DNA of 64,000 nucleotides from Phycisphaerales bacterium (GTDB lineage Bacteria > Planctomycetota > Phycisphaerae > Sedimentisphaerales > Anaerobacaceae). Under the pieces are notes generated by a model that saw only the letters and a program-made list of their open reading frames with translations, was not told the DNA's origin and made no database searches. Shown here piece after piece: positions 1-9,695 of this stretch (position 1 is its first letter; every line of letters begins with the position of its first letter). A program made the translations under genes and the position numbers. The stretch lies in NCBI GenBank assembly GCA_003141275.1, contig PLLM01000009.1, positions 1 to 64,000 of the forward strand, written 5' to 3'.

Positions 1-44
1 GGGGAACGTTTCCCCTCACACTACCCACATAGGAGTCGAGAAAA

Positions 45-1136
45 ATGACTAAGACAAAGACCACCCAGCAGACCAAAGGCGCAGTTGAACCATTAAGACC
101 ACAGCAGGCAGCCGGTGAGAAATCCGGCGCCGAGTCCGCCCTGCAAAGGGTCATCGCTCAAATCGAAAAGCAATATGGCCGTGGCTCGATTATGCAGATG
201 GATGAGCACAAATATGCCAAGATAGAAAGCATCTCGACCGGCGCGTTGTCGCTGGATATTGCCCTGGGCGGCGCGGGCATACCGCGAGGCAGAATAACCG
301 AGCTTTTCGGCCCCGAATCATCAGGCAAAACCACGCTGGCCCTGCACATCATCGCCAACGCCCAGAAGGCCGGCGGCGTCGCGGCGTTCATCGATGCCGA
401 GCACGCCCTTGATACCACCTGGGCAAAGCGTCTCGGCGTTGACGTTAGCTCGCTTCTCGTCAGCCAGCCCGATACGGGCGAACAGGCCCTCGACATCGTG
501 GAAATGCTGATTGCCTCCAACTCTGTTGATGTTGTAGTCGTTGATTCGGTCGCCGCGTTGACCCCCAAGGCCGAAATCGAAGGCGAAATGGGCGCCAGTC
601 ACATGGGGCTTCAGGCACGACTGATGAGCCAGGCGATGAGGAAACTCACTGCCATAATAGCCAAAAGCAAAACCTCGCTGATATTCATAAATCAGATTCG
701 CATGAAAATCGGCGTGATGTTCGGCAACCCCGAAACCACCACGGGCGGCAACGCCCTCAAGTTCTACTGCTCGATTCGTGTTGACCTGCGAAGAGTAACA
801 ACTATTAAGGAAGATACCGGCGCAGTCGGCAACAGGGCCCGCGCCAGGGTCGTGAAAAACAAAATCGCCCCGCCTTTCCGCGAAGCCGAATTCGATATTA
901 TGTTCGACCACGGCATCAGCTACGAAGCCGACCTGATTGACCTCGGCATTGCCTGCAACGTAATCGAAAAATCCGGCACACATCTTGGTTTCGGCCAAAT
1001 ACGCTTGGGCCAGGGCAGGGAAAAGGCACGCCAGTTTCTTATCGACAACAAGGACCTCTGCGAACAGATAAAACACAAAATCCTCGTCGCTAAAGGATTG
1101 TTGGTCGAGGATTTATCCGCCGGGGCAAAAAAATAA
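45..1136 (+). CDS. recA: RecA recombinase
   Basis: 363 aa; Walker [58 protein letters not shown] motifs; RBS aggag upstream. Confidence 0.98.
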   Translation: MTKTKTTQQTKGAVEPLRPQQAAGEKSGAESALQRVIAQIEKQYGRGSIMQMDEHKYAKIESISTGALSLDIALGGAGIPRGRITELFGPESSGKTTLALHIIANAQKAGGVAAFIDAEHALDTTWAKRLGVDVSSLLVSQPDTGEQALDIVEMLIASNSVDVVVVDSVAALTPKAEIEGEMGASHMGLQARLMSQAMRKLTAIIAKSKTSLIFINQIRMKIGVMFGNPETTTGGNALKFYCSIRVDLRRVTTIKEDTGAVGNRARARVVKNKIAPPFREAEFDIMFDHGISYEADLIDLGIACNVIEKSGTHLGFGQIRLGQGREKARQFLIDNKDLCEQIKHKILVAKGLLVEDLSAGAKK

Positions 1137-1170
1137 ACACTGTGTCACGGATTTCAAAAAACAAATTACA

Positions 1171-1200
1171 ATCAGTGTAATCTGTGGAATCTGTGGTTAA
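1171..1200 (+). repeat. dispersed ATCTGTG repeat
   Basis: atcagtgtaatctgtggaatctgtggttaa. Confidence 0.7.
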
Positions 1201-1225
1201 GAACTAATTCAGAAAGGATAACGCT

Positions 1226-1507
1226 ATGAATTTACTTGCAGCGGCAACAGCGCCGGCTCAAACAGCGCCAGCTTATAACCCGGCTTATCAAAACCAGGCT
1301 TACCAGAACACAACGGTGCAGCCCGACAGGCCCGCTCCAAAGTCGTCCTGGGTTGGAAAGACCATTGTTATTGGTAATTTGATGTTCAATTACGTCGTCG
1401 TTATTGTCATCGTCGTGCTGATTTTCAGGTTCATCAGGGCCTTCGAAAAGATAGCGAGCAGTTTGGACAAAGGCATCGTTATCAAAAAAGACGATACGAC
1501 AACCTAA
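1226..1507 (+). CDS. small single-TM membrane protein, function unknown
   Basis: 93 aa; Pro/Gln/Tyr-rich N-terminus then hydrophobic segment FNYVVVIVIVVLIFRFI; between recA and alaS on same strand; aaagga RBS. Confidence 0.6.
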   Translation: MNLLAAATAPAQTAPAYNPAYQNQAYQNTTVQPDRPAPKSSWVGKTIVIGNLMFNYVVVIVIVVLIFRFIRAFEKIASSLDKGIVIKKDDTTT

Positions 1508-1522
1508 TTTCGCAGACCAGAT

Positions 1523-4225
1523 ATGACATTGACCGCAAAGCAAATAAGAGCCGGCTTCATCGACTTTTTCAAAGGCAAAGACCACAAGTTTGTCCCCAGC
1601 TCGCCCATTGTTCCCATCGGCGACCAGACGCTGCTTTTCGCCAACGCCGGGATGAACCAGTTTAAGGACATATTTCTCGGTCTGAGCGCACCATCCTGCC
1701 GTCGCGCGGTCAACAGCCAGAAGTGCCTCCGCGTCAGCGGCAAGCACAACGACCTCGAAGAAGTAGGCCACGACAACTATCATCACACCTTCTTTGAAAT
1801 GTTAGGCAACTGGTCATTCGACGATTATTTCAAGGCCGAGACAATCGAATGGGCTTGGCAATTGCTCACTGACGTTTGGGGCATCAACCCGAAAAACTTG
1901 TACGCAACCGTATTTGCCGGCGACGCCCACGATAATCTCCCCGAAGATAGCGTTGCCGCGAACCTCTGGACAAAGGTTACGTCACTGCCGGCAGACCGCG
2001 TCCTCAAATTCGGCAGAAAAGACAACTTCTGGGAAATGGGCGAAACGGGTCCCTGCGGCCCCTGCAGCGAAATCCACATCGACCTCGGCCCCGACCGCTG
2101 CGACAAAAAGAACGTTCCCGGCCACAAGTGCGCCGTAAACGCCGGCTGCGCAAGATTCATCGAATTGTGGAACCTCGTCTTCATTCAATTCAATCGAGCC
2201 GAAGACGGCAAGCTGACGCCGCTTAACGCCAAATATGTCGATACCGGCGCAGGATTGGAAAGAGTTACGGCCGTCCTGCAAAATAAACGCAGCAATTACG
2301 ATACCGACCTGTTTATGCCCGTAATCGACCGGCTCGCCCAGATGACCGGCAAAAAATTCACCTCGCAACTGAACAATAAAACCGATAACGCCTTCCGCGT
2401 CATCGCCGACCATATCCGCGCTCTCTCAATGGCTATAACTGACGGCGCAACACCGTCCAATGAGGGTCGGGGCTACGTCATTCGCAGAATTCTCCGCCGC
2501 GCCTTCCGTTTCGGCAGAGAGCTTGGCCTTCACGACCCGTTCCTCTTCAAACTTGTCCCTGCCGTCGATGATTGCCTCGGCGAGGCATTCCCGGAAATAA
2601 AAGCACGCAAGGATTACGTCTCCACTGTCATCGAATCCGAAGAAGTAAGTTTCGGCAGAACACTCGACAGGGGACTTGAGATTTTCACCGCCGCCGCCGA
2701 TAAAGCTAAAAACAAAACAATCTCCGGCGACGACGCCTTCCAGCTTTACGACACCTACGGCTTCCCTGTTGACCTTACTCAATTGATGGCGCAGGAGCGG
2801 GGCCTCAAAGTCGATACAGCCGGTTTTAATGCGTTGATGGAGCAGCAGCGAAGCCGCGCAAGGGCCGCACAAAAAGGCACGCAGCTTTTAGTTGCCTCGC
2901 CCGATATGGAATTGCCTGTAACAGAGGACCTGCACAAATACAAAATGGACCGCTGTGAGGCGACAATCGTCGGTTTTATCGACCAGGGTGTCTTCAAAAC
3001 AAAAGGCAAGTTCGAGGCGGGCGAAGAAGCTGGCATCGTCCTCGACAAAACCTGCTTCTACGCCGAAATGGGAGGTCAGGTAGGCGACTGCGGAACAATA
3101 GAGTCCGCCAGGGGCAAATTCGCCGTCGATATCACGACCAAAGTAGCTGAATGCGTCATACACCGCGGCCGGTTCATCGAAGGAACGTTTGCCGTCGGCG
3201 ATAAAGTTACCGCTATCATCGGCCCCGACAGGGACGCCACAAAGAAAAACCACACCGCCACACATCTTTTACAATGGGCTTTGCGGCAAACGCTCGGCAA
3301 TTCGGTCGCTCAGCAGGGCAGTTTGGTCTGTCCCGATTACCTGCGTTTCGATTTCACTTATCCAAAGTCACTGACGCCTGAGCAGATAAAACAGGTTGAG
3401 TCAATGGTTAGAGATAAAATCGCCGCCGATTTGCCCGTTACCTGCGCTGTTCTGCCTCGAAACCAGGCCGACAAGCTTGGCGCAATGGCACTATTCGGCG
3501 AAAAATACGGCGACGATGTCCGCGTAATCGCCGTTGGTGCCGAAAATCAGGATGCCCTCAACCAGGCATTCAGCAAAGAATTTTGCGGCGGCACACACGT
3601 TGACCGAACAGGCGTTATAGGCGGATTCAAAATAATCAAAGAAGAAAGCATCTCCGCGGGTGTTCGCAGAATCACCGCCTACACGGGCCGCGGCCTTGCC
3701 AGATACCTCGAACAAAGAAGCGACATAGTCGACGAGCTTTCCGCAGCACTCAAAATCCCCGCTACGGGCATCGTCGAAAAAGTCGCTAATCTGCTCGCTG
3801 AAAATAAACGACTCGCCAAAGAGCTTAAATCCCCCTCGCGTCAGGCCGCGTCCGATTCGCTCACTGAAGCGAAACAGCTTCTCGAAAAATGCGAAAAAGT
3901 CGGTGACGTCTCGATAGTTGTCGGCAAGCTTTCGCCCGCGACCGCCGAACAGGCACGCGCCGCGATTGATATGCTTAAAAAGAAAGCCCCTTCCTCGGTC
4001 ATCGTTCTCGGCTTCGCCGAAGGCGACAAGGCGACACTGTTCGCTGCCGTAACCGATGACCTCGTAAGTAAAATCGGCGCAGCCGACCTCCTCAAGCAAA
4101 TATCGCCCATTATCGACGGCGGAGGCGGCGGAAGACCGAATATGGCGCAGGCGGGCGGCAAAAAACCCGACAAACTCGACGACGCACTCGCTAAAGCCGC
4201 TGAAATTATAAAAACAAAACTGTAA
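1523..4225 (+). CDS. alaS: alanyl-tRNA synthetase
   Basis: 900 aa; FVPSSPIVPIGDQTLLFANAGMNQFKDIFLG, HHTFFEMLGNWSFDDYFK, editing-domain HTATHLLQWALR and CGGTHVDRTG, C-terminal GGGGGRPNMAQAGG. Confidence 0.98.
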   Translation: MTLTAKQIRAGFIDFFKGKDHKFVPSSPIVPIGDQTLLFANAGMNQFKDIFLGLSAPSCRRAVNSQKCLRVSGKHNDLEEVGHDNYHHTFFEMLGNWSFDDYFKAETIEWAWQLLTDVWGINPKNLYATVFAGDAHDNLPEDSVAANLWTKVTSLPADRVLKFGRKDNFWEMGETGPCGPCSEIHIDLGPDRCDKKNVPGHKCAVNAGCARFIELWNLVFIQFNRAEDGKLTPLNAKYVDTGAGLERVTAVLQNKRSNYDTDLFMPVIDRLAQMTGKKFTSQLNNKTDNAFRVIADHIRALSMAITDGATPSNEGRGYVIRRILRRAFRFGRELGLHDPFLFKLVPAVDDCLGEAFPEIKARKDYVSTVIESEEVSFGRTLDRGLEIFTAAADKAKNKTISGDDAFQLYDTYGFPVDLTQLMAQERGLKVDTAGFNALMEQQRSRARAAQKGTQLLVASPDMELPVTEDLHKYKMDRCEATIVGFIDQGVFKTKGKFEAGEEAGIVLDKTCFYAEMGGQVGDCGTIESARGKFAVDITTKVAECVIHRGRFIEGTFAVGDKVTAIIGPDRDATKKNHTATHLLQWALRQTLGNSVAQQGSLVCPDYLRFDFTYPKSLTPEQIKQVESMVRDKIAADLPVTCAVLPRNQADKLGAMALFGEKYGDDVRVIAVGAENQDALNQAFSKEFCGGTHVDRTGVIGGFKIIKEESISAGVRRITAYTGRGLARYLEQRSDIVDELSAALKIPATGIVEKVANLLAENKRLAKELKSPSRQAASDSLTEAKQLLEKCEKVGDVSIVVGKLSPATAEQARAAIDMLKKKAPSSVIVLGFAEGDKATLFAAVTDDLVSKIGAADLLKQISPIIDGGGGGRPNMAQAGGKKPDKLDDALAKAAEIIKTKL

Positions 4226-4255
4226 AACCCGGCTCGTTTGAAAGAAAGGTCGGCA

Positions 4256-5347
4256 ATGGAGGGTAATTCGCCGAACCAAAATCCGTCCGAATCGGCAATC
4301 CGATTCATCTGCTCCTTTTGCGGCAGACAGGTTCGCGTGCCCTCTATACTCGCCGGCAAAAAAGGTAAATGTCCCCAGTGCAAAAACGTCGTCTTGGTTC
4401 CATGTTCAACACCTTTGTCCCCGCGGGAAAATACGTCGATTGATCCTAAACCGGATTTAGACATGCTTCTTCAGCCGGGTCCTCCTCGCGAACGTACCGC
4501 TGCCGACCAGCCAAAAGACCAGCAGTATGAAGCGCTGCGGGAAAGCGCAGGATTGCCCTCCCTTCAGCCCCCGCCTCCGCTAAAACGAAAATTCCCTTGG
4601 CTTATCGATATATTGTTCTATCCTGCGAGCACGCCAAGTCTTATATCCATTGGAATTATTATCGTCCTGCCTTTTCTAGTTAATGTTGTTGCATGGTCAC
4701 TTGGCCCGTTCGGTTTTTTCGTATCGATTCCAGGATTTTTATTAATAAAAATTCCCATTGCACTGTTTCTGTTCTGGTACTTTTGTGAATGTATAGGTGA
4801 TAGTGCCCAGGGCGGATTCCGGGCCCCTGAAACAATAACCACGATCGCTGAATTAGGGCAAATATTCCGCTTAGTGATTACCTGGCTGGTGTTCTGGCTT
4901 CCGCCTATTTTGTATTCAATACGCAAATACCCGCCGAATAGAATGTTCGCGGCCTTGTTTACCTTGCCTGAAGGCGAATCAGCAAAAGATGTACTGGTTT
5001 ATATAATTCAAAATGACATAACATTTTGTCTGTTGTGGTTTTATGCGATTTACTTTTTCCCCATGGGCTTGTTGAGCGTTATTTTATCTGACTCGCTGAC
5101 CGGTCTCAATCCTTTGCTTATCATCCGCTCTATATTCAGCACTTTTTTTCGATACTTTTTGGTCGTAGTGGTTTTCCACATACCCGCTATGGTCTTGTTC
5201 GGAATGTTTGGGTATTTTCCGAATCTAATGTTTGGACTGCCGGGCTTGCCTTTACGTTTTGCTTGGGTCTGGCTATTGCTAACCGTTGGCCATCTAACAG
5301 GAAGATATTATTATCGCAATGAACAAAAACTCAACTGGGATGTTTAG
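4256..5347 (+). CDS. zinc-ribbon multi-pass membrane protein
   Basis: N-terminal IRFICSFCGRQVRVPSILAGKKGKCPQCK zinc ribbon followed by several hydrophobic helices; ATG at 4256 preferred over the TTG at 4238. Confidence 0.7.
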   Translation: MEGNSPNQNPSESAIRFICSFCGRQVRVPSILAGKKGKCPQCKNVVLVPCSTPLSPRENTSIDPKPDLDMLLQPGPPRERTAADQPKDQQYEALRESAGLPSLQPPPPLKRKFPWLIDILFYPASTPSLISIGIIIVLPFLVNVVAWSLGPFGFFVSIPGFLLIKIPIALFLFWYFCECIGDSAQGGFRAPETITTIAELGQIFRLVITWLVFWLPPILYSIRKYPPNRMFAALFTLPEGESAKDVLVYIIQNDITFCLLWFYAIYFFPMGLLSVILSDSLTGLNPLLIIRSIFSTFFRYFLVVVVFHIPAMVLFGMFGYFPNLMFGLPGLPLRFAWVWLLLTVGHLTGRYYYRNEQKLNWDV

Positions 5348-6660
5348 CTTCGATTTTCCTGGCGTATCCGAACGCTTCTCGCGTGTGCGTCTAATCCCTC
5401 CGCCTCCGCTAATCGGATTATGTCATCCGCGCTCGCCGCTAATTTCTTCTTGTCGTATTCGATGATGCTCGTGGATTTTATGAAGTCGTTTGCGTTCAAC
5501 GCGCTGAAAAATCTCGCGCTTGTCCCCGTAGGCAACGTATGGCTTGGCCCCGCCCAGTAATCGCCAACCGCTACAGGTGAATAATCACCGATAAATATCG
5601 CGCCGGCATTTTGTATCTTACCGGCAATCTGTCTGCTCTGTTTTCCACACTGAATCTGCAAATGCTCGGCTGCAAAACCGTTCGCATGAATTATTGCATC
5701 CGCCATATTTTTTAAGACCACTATGGCGCCGAACCCCAGCAGGCAATCGATGGTTTCTTTCGACCTACCTAACTCTGCAACTTGCCTTTTTAGTTCAGAT
5801 AGGACATCAAGGCCAAGTTTCTCGGAATCCGTGAATAAAGCCGCCGAACCCGGATTATGTTCCGCCTGGCTTAACATATCTGCCGCTACCCAGGCAGGAT
5901 TGGCTGATTTGTTCGCTATTATTAGAACTTCACTTGGTCCTGCAATCGAATCGATATCGACAGCCCCAAAGACCTTTCTCTTTGCGTTCTGAACCCATTG
6001 ATTCCCCGGCCCGACAATCTTGTCAACATAATTTATGGTCTTTGTTCCTTGGGCCATCGCAAATACGGCCTGTGCGCCGCCAATCCTGTAAACTTCTTTA
6101 ATTTTCAATTCCCAACAGGTGGCTAATATTACCGGATGAATGCTCCCGTTATATCTCGGTGGCGATACCACAACGATTTCCTTCACACCCGCAACCTGTG
6201 CGGGAACGGCGGTCATAATGACCGTCGAAGGCAAAGGCGCGGATGCGCCGGGAACACATATTCCCACTCGTCTTATCGGGGTATATTTTATACCCGTCGA
6301 TTTGAAATTTTTGTCCTTGCCGACGAAAATTTTTGACTGATACTCCCTGACGTTTTTAATCGCCTGTCTAATCGATTTCGAAAGTTTTTTGTCGATTGTC
6401 TTATGGGCGGCAATCAATTCCGCCTCCGATATCCTGAACTGCTTAGGAGTAAGTTCAATGCCGTCAAATTTCTCTGTGAAATAGGATATCGCTTCGTCGT
6501 CGCGGTCGATTACTTCTTTAAGAATAGTATCTAATTGTTTATCTTTATCGCTATCGTAGCCGAAATAGGTGGCTCCGAAAGTAGCATCTCGAATTTCAGA
6601 GAGCTTCTCTATGAAATCCGGCTGGTCGTATTTAATCAGAATTTTATCAAGCTCATTCAC
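5344..6660 (-). CDS. hisD: histidinol dehydrogenase
   Basis: 438 aa; YTPIRRVGICVPGASAPLPSTVIMTAVPAQVAGV, IAGPSEVLIIAN, AEHNPGSAALFT, GPSHTLPT. Confidence 0.96.
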   Translation of the reverse strand: MNELDKILIKYDQPDFIEKLSEIRDATFGATYFGYDSDKDKQLDTILKEVIDRDDEAISYFTEKFDGIELTPKQFRISEAELIAAHKTIDKKLSKSIRQAIKNVREYQSKIFVGKDKNFKSTGIKYTPIRRVGICVPGASAPLPSTVIMTAVPAQVAGVKEIVVVSPPRYNGSIHPVILATCWELKIKEVYRIGGAQAVFAMAQGTKTINYVDKIVGPGNQWVQNAKRKVFGAVDIDSIAGPSEVLIIANKSANPAWVAADMLSQAEHNPGSAALFTDSEKLGLDVLSELKRQVAELGRSKETIDCLLGFGAIVVLKNMADAIIHANGFAAEHLQIQCGKQSRQIAGKIQNAGAIFIGDYSPVAVGDYWAGPSHTLPTGTSARFFSALNANDFIKSTSIIEYDKKKLAASADDIIRLAEAEGLDAHARSVRIRQENRS

Positions 6661-6704
6661 TGTTTTTTCTTCCGCCTTTTTACTTTTTGCTTTTTTATTT
6701 TTAT

Positions 6705-6752
6705 TCTCTGTGTCCTCTGTGCTCTCTGTGGCTAAAAAACCTCTGTGGCAAA
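6705..6752 (+). repeat. dispersed CTCTGTG repeat
   Basis: ctctgtgtcctctgtgctctctgtggctaaaaaacctctgtggcaaa. Confidence 0.7.
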
Positions 6753-6753
6753 T

Positions 6754-7566
6754 CTATCTCCCGAAATTACCGTAACTATACATTCTTGTCGCTTTTTGCA
6801 GCAGCAGGTATTGTTCGCCCTTATATTTCGTTAAAATGCCCGCTACGTTAAACCGCACAGGGTTTGACTCGCTTCGCACTTGGGCAATCGCCTCTTCGAG
6901 TTTCTCGCAGGGCAATAATTTAATTGTAAACTTTTCGACTCCGCGTCCCAGCGCATCCGCCTCGAATATGTAACCACCGTTTTTAATTTCCACTCGACCT
7001 GTTTTGTTGGCGAAAATCGTATCCTGTTTCAGCTGCAGCTCTTCGGCCCGGGTTGCCTGCGCCTCAGTCGTCGGCAAAACTTCCGATTGTCTAAGCAACG
7101 CCACTATCTCCGCGGGTATATTTACCACGTCATTCGGGGCATTCACCGCCTGGGTAGCGCTGTTCGGCTCATTTTTAGCCGCCCCTCCCGTCGGCTGGTC
7201 AATTTTGCGAAGCGGCAGATAATATATCGCGAACAAATAATTCTTCCCCTCGAATTTCGTTACCTTCGCCCACAGCCGGACCATCGCTTCGGTTCGTTCC
7301 TTCGCGTCCGCGGCCATTTTCTCCAGCGTCGCCGAACCCAGCATCTCTAACATTTGCCCTGCTTTTATCTCCACCCCGCCGATGTTTGCCGCTGATTCAA
7401 ATTCAAACGCCCATTTGTCGGGGGCCGTCTGAATCAGTTTGCCGTCCACCCCCGCGAAAACATAATCATCAGGCAATAATTTATCGCCGTTCGTTTTTGC
7501 TGCCGCCTGCGACGTCCATACTCCTGCTGCAATCGTCAGGGCCAATATGAATCTCGCTGTCCTCAT
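6754..7566 (-). CDS. secreted protein of unknown function
   Basis: 270 aa; N-terminal signal peptide MRTARFILALTIAAGVWTSQAAA. Confidence 0.55.
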   Translation of the reverse strand: MRTARFILALTIAAGVWTSQAAAKTNGDKLLPDDYVFAGVDGKLIQTAPDKWAFEFESAANIGGVEIKAGQMLEMLGSATLEKMAADAKERTEAMVRLWAKVTKFEGKNYLFAIYYLPLRKIDQPTGGAAKNEPNSATQAVNAPNDVVNIPAEIVALLRQSEVLPTTEAQATRAEELQLKQDTIFANKTGRVEIKNGGYIFEADALGRGVEKFTIKLLPCEKLEEAIAQVRSESNPVRFNVAGILTKYKGEQYLLLQKATRMYSYGNFGR

Positions 7567-9593
7567 CGTTTGTCTTTCCCGGCTTTTTTGTTCGCCCGTT
7601 CAAGCGTATATTTCAGCAGGCCGCCCGAAAGCAGAATCTCCCTGTCCCTGCCCGACAGGTTTAGTTTGCCCGTAATCTCATATCTGTTTTTTTCTTCGAT
7701 AATCTTCACTTCGTCTTTGCCTTTTATCGCATCAACTAAGCCGTCTATCCGCAGGGTATCGCCTTGGCTGATTTTTTCGTAATCATCCTGGTTCGCCAGT
7801 TCAATCGGCACAACGCAGAAGTTTATCAGGTTCGCCTTGTGAATCCGCTCGATACTCTTGGCCAAAACCATCCGCACGCCGAGATACATCGGGCATAGCG
7901 CCGCGTGCTCCCTCGACGACCCCTGCCCGTAGCTCGCACCGGCAACAATAATACCACCTCGGCCTTCGCCTTTCACCTTCATCGCCCGTTCAGCGAAACT
8001 GGGCTTACCTTTTTCGTTGAAGCAGTGGAACACAACCTTCGCGTATTCGGGCACGTTGCTGCGAAGCTTCAAAAATGCCCCCGCGGGCATTATATGGTCC
8101 GTCGTAACCTTATCGCCGCACTTTATCAGCACTTCCGCCTTCAAATCCGCAGGCAATTGCTTGGGTTGTTCGGGCACAACTATCGTCGTCCCGCGAATAA
8201 CCTCTTGCTTGGCCGCCTCTTTCTCGCTCAAAGGCGCCTCAATCATATTATCATTGATAATAAATTCCGCCGGCTGCTCAATCTTCGGATGCTTTATCCC
8301 GAACAATTTTCCAATTTCTCGCGGGTCGGTAATCTTTCCCGTCAAAGCCGACGCGACCGCCGTCTCAGGGCTTACGAGAAATACCTTGTCGTCTTTCGTT
8401 CCGCTCCTGCCCGCGAAATTCCGGTTAAACGTCCGCAAGCTAATGGCCTCGTCGGCGGGCGAAAAACCAAGCCCTATACAAGGCCCGCACCCGCTCTCAA
8501 GAATCCTCGCCCCCGCCGAGATGATGTCCCTCAGTGCGCCGTTGGCCGCCAGCATATTCAAAACTTCCCTGCTGCCCGGCGCAACCGCGAACTCCACCGT
8601 CGGGTCAATCTTCCTGCCCTTTAACGTCTTCGCAACCATCATCAAATCTGTGTAGCTCGAATTTGTGCAGCTTCCTATCGCTATTTGTTTTGATGGTGCT
8701 CCGGCGATTTCTGTGATTGTTTTCACATTATCAGGCGACGATGGACACGCCGCCATTGGCTCTAAATTAGACAAGTCAATCTCAATCAGCCGGTCGTAAA
8801 TCGCACCAGCATCCGCCGCCATTGGCTTGTAATCATTCTCCCGTTTCTGTGCCGCCAGGAATTTCTTTGTTTGCTCATCGCTGGGGAAAACGCTCGTCGT
8901 TACCCCTAATTCCGCGCCCATATTCGTAATCGTCGCCCGTTGGGGCACAGTCAGCGTCGCAACCCCAGGCCCGAAATATTCAACTCCCCAGCCGACGTTG
9001 CCCTTCGTAGTCAGTATGCTCAACAGTTTCAGGATTACGTCTTTCGCCGCCACCCAGTCGGGCAGTTGCCTAGTCAATTTAACGCCTATGACTTTTGGGC
9101 AAGTCAGATAAAATGGTCCCCCGCCCATGGCAACTGCCACGTCTAATCCGCCCGCGCCTATCGCTATCGCCCCGATTCCTCCCGCGGTAGGCGTATGCGA
9201 ATCACTCCCCAATAGTGTCGCGCCAGGTTTTGCGAACCGTTCCAACTGCACCTGATGACAAATCCCGTTGCCTGCCCGCGAATGGTAAACCCCGCTTTTG
9301 GCCGCTATCGTCTGCAAATACAAATGGTCGTTATGATTCTCCGGCCCAAACTGCGACATATTATGGTCAATATAACTGACCGATAAATCCGTCCGGACCC
9401 TGCCCGCCCCCATCGATTCGAACAATAAGAACGCCGTTGTTCCCGTCGCGTCCTGTGTCAGCGTCTGGTCTATCCGTATCCCAATCTGCTCGCCTGCCGC
9501 GAGTTTTCCTTCAACAATATGTGCTCCAAGTATCTTGTAAAAAAGCGTCTCAGCCAACTTATAACTCCAATCATTATCGTTTAGCCCCACCAC
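7563..9593 (-). CDS. aconitate hydratase
   Basis: 676 aa; GSDSHTPTAGGIGAIAIGAGGLDVAVAMGG, IGSCTNSSYTDL, GCGPCIGLG, GASYGQGSSREHAALCPMYLGVR. Confidence 0.95.
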   Translation of the reverse strand: MVGLNDNDWSYKLAETLFYKILGAHIVEGKLAAGEQIGIRIDQTLTQDATGTTAFLLFESMGAGRVRTDLSVSYIDHNMSQFGPENHNDHLYLQTIAAKSGVYHSRAGNGICHQVQLERFAKPGATLLGSDSHTPTAGGIGAIAIGAGGLDVAVAMGGGPFYLTCPKVIGVKLTRQLPDWVAAKDVILKLLSILTTKGNVGWGVEYFGPGVATLTVPQRATITNMGAELGVTTSVFPSDEQTKKFLAAQKRENDYKPMAADAGAIYDRLIEIDLSNLEPMAACPSSPDNVKTITEIAGAPSKQIAIGSCTNSSYTDLMMVAKTLKGRKIDPTVEFAVAPGSREVLNMLAANGALRDIISAGARILESGCGPCIGLGFSPADEAISLRTFNRNFAGRSGTKDDKVFLVSPETAVASALTGKITDPREIGKLFGIKHPKIEQPAEFIINDNMIEAPLSEKEAAKQEVIRGTTIVVPEQPKQLPADLKAEVLIKCGDKVTTDHIMPAGAFLKLRSNVPEYAKVVFHCFNEKGKPSFAERAMKVKGEGRGGIIVAGASYGQGSSREHAALCPMYLGVRMVLAKSIERIHKANLINFCVVPIELANQDDYEKISQGDTLRIDGLVDAIKGKDEVKIIEEKNRYEITGKLNLSGRDREILLSGGLLKYTLERANKKAGKDKR

Positions 9594-9695
9594 CTGTGGG
9601 CGGGGTCAAGCCAATTTAACACAAAGCTTCGGCAAACACAAACCCCTCTATCTTCTCCGCTTTTTTCCTTTTACTTTTTGCTTTTTGCCTTAGTT

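Noticed and set aside
321-1076. 251-aa reverse ORF antisense to recA
   Set aside because: Shadow ORF opposite a strongly conserved gene; composition typical of antisense frames.
3491-4279. 262-aa reverse ORF overlapping alaS
   Set aside because: Antisense of alaS; Phe/Gly-rich shadow frame.
7905-8624. 239-aa forward ORF antisense to aconitase (and 8017..8655)
   Set aside because: Shadow ORFs on the non-coding strand of a well-supported gene; rich in R/P/H and no domain signature.
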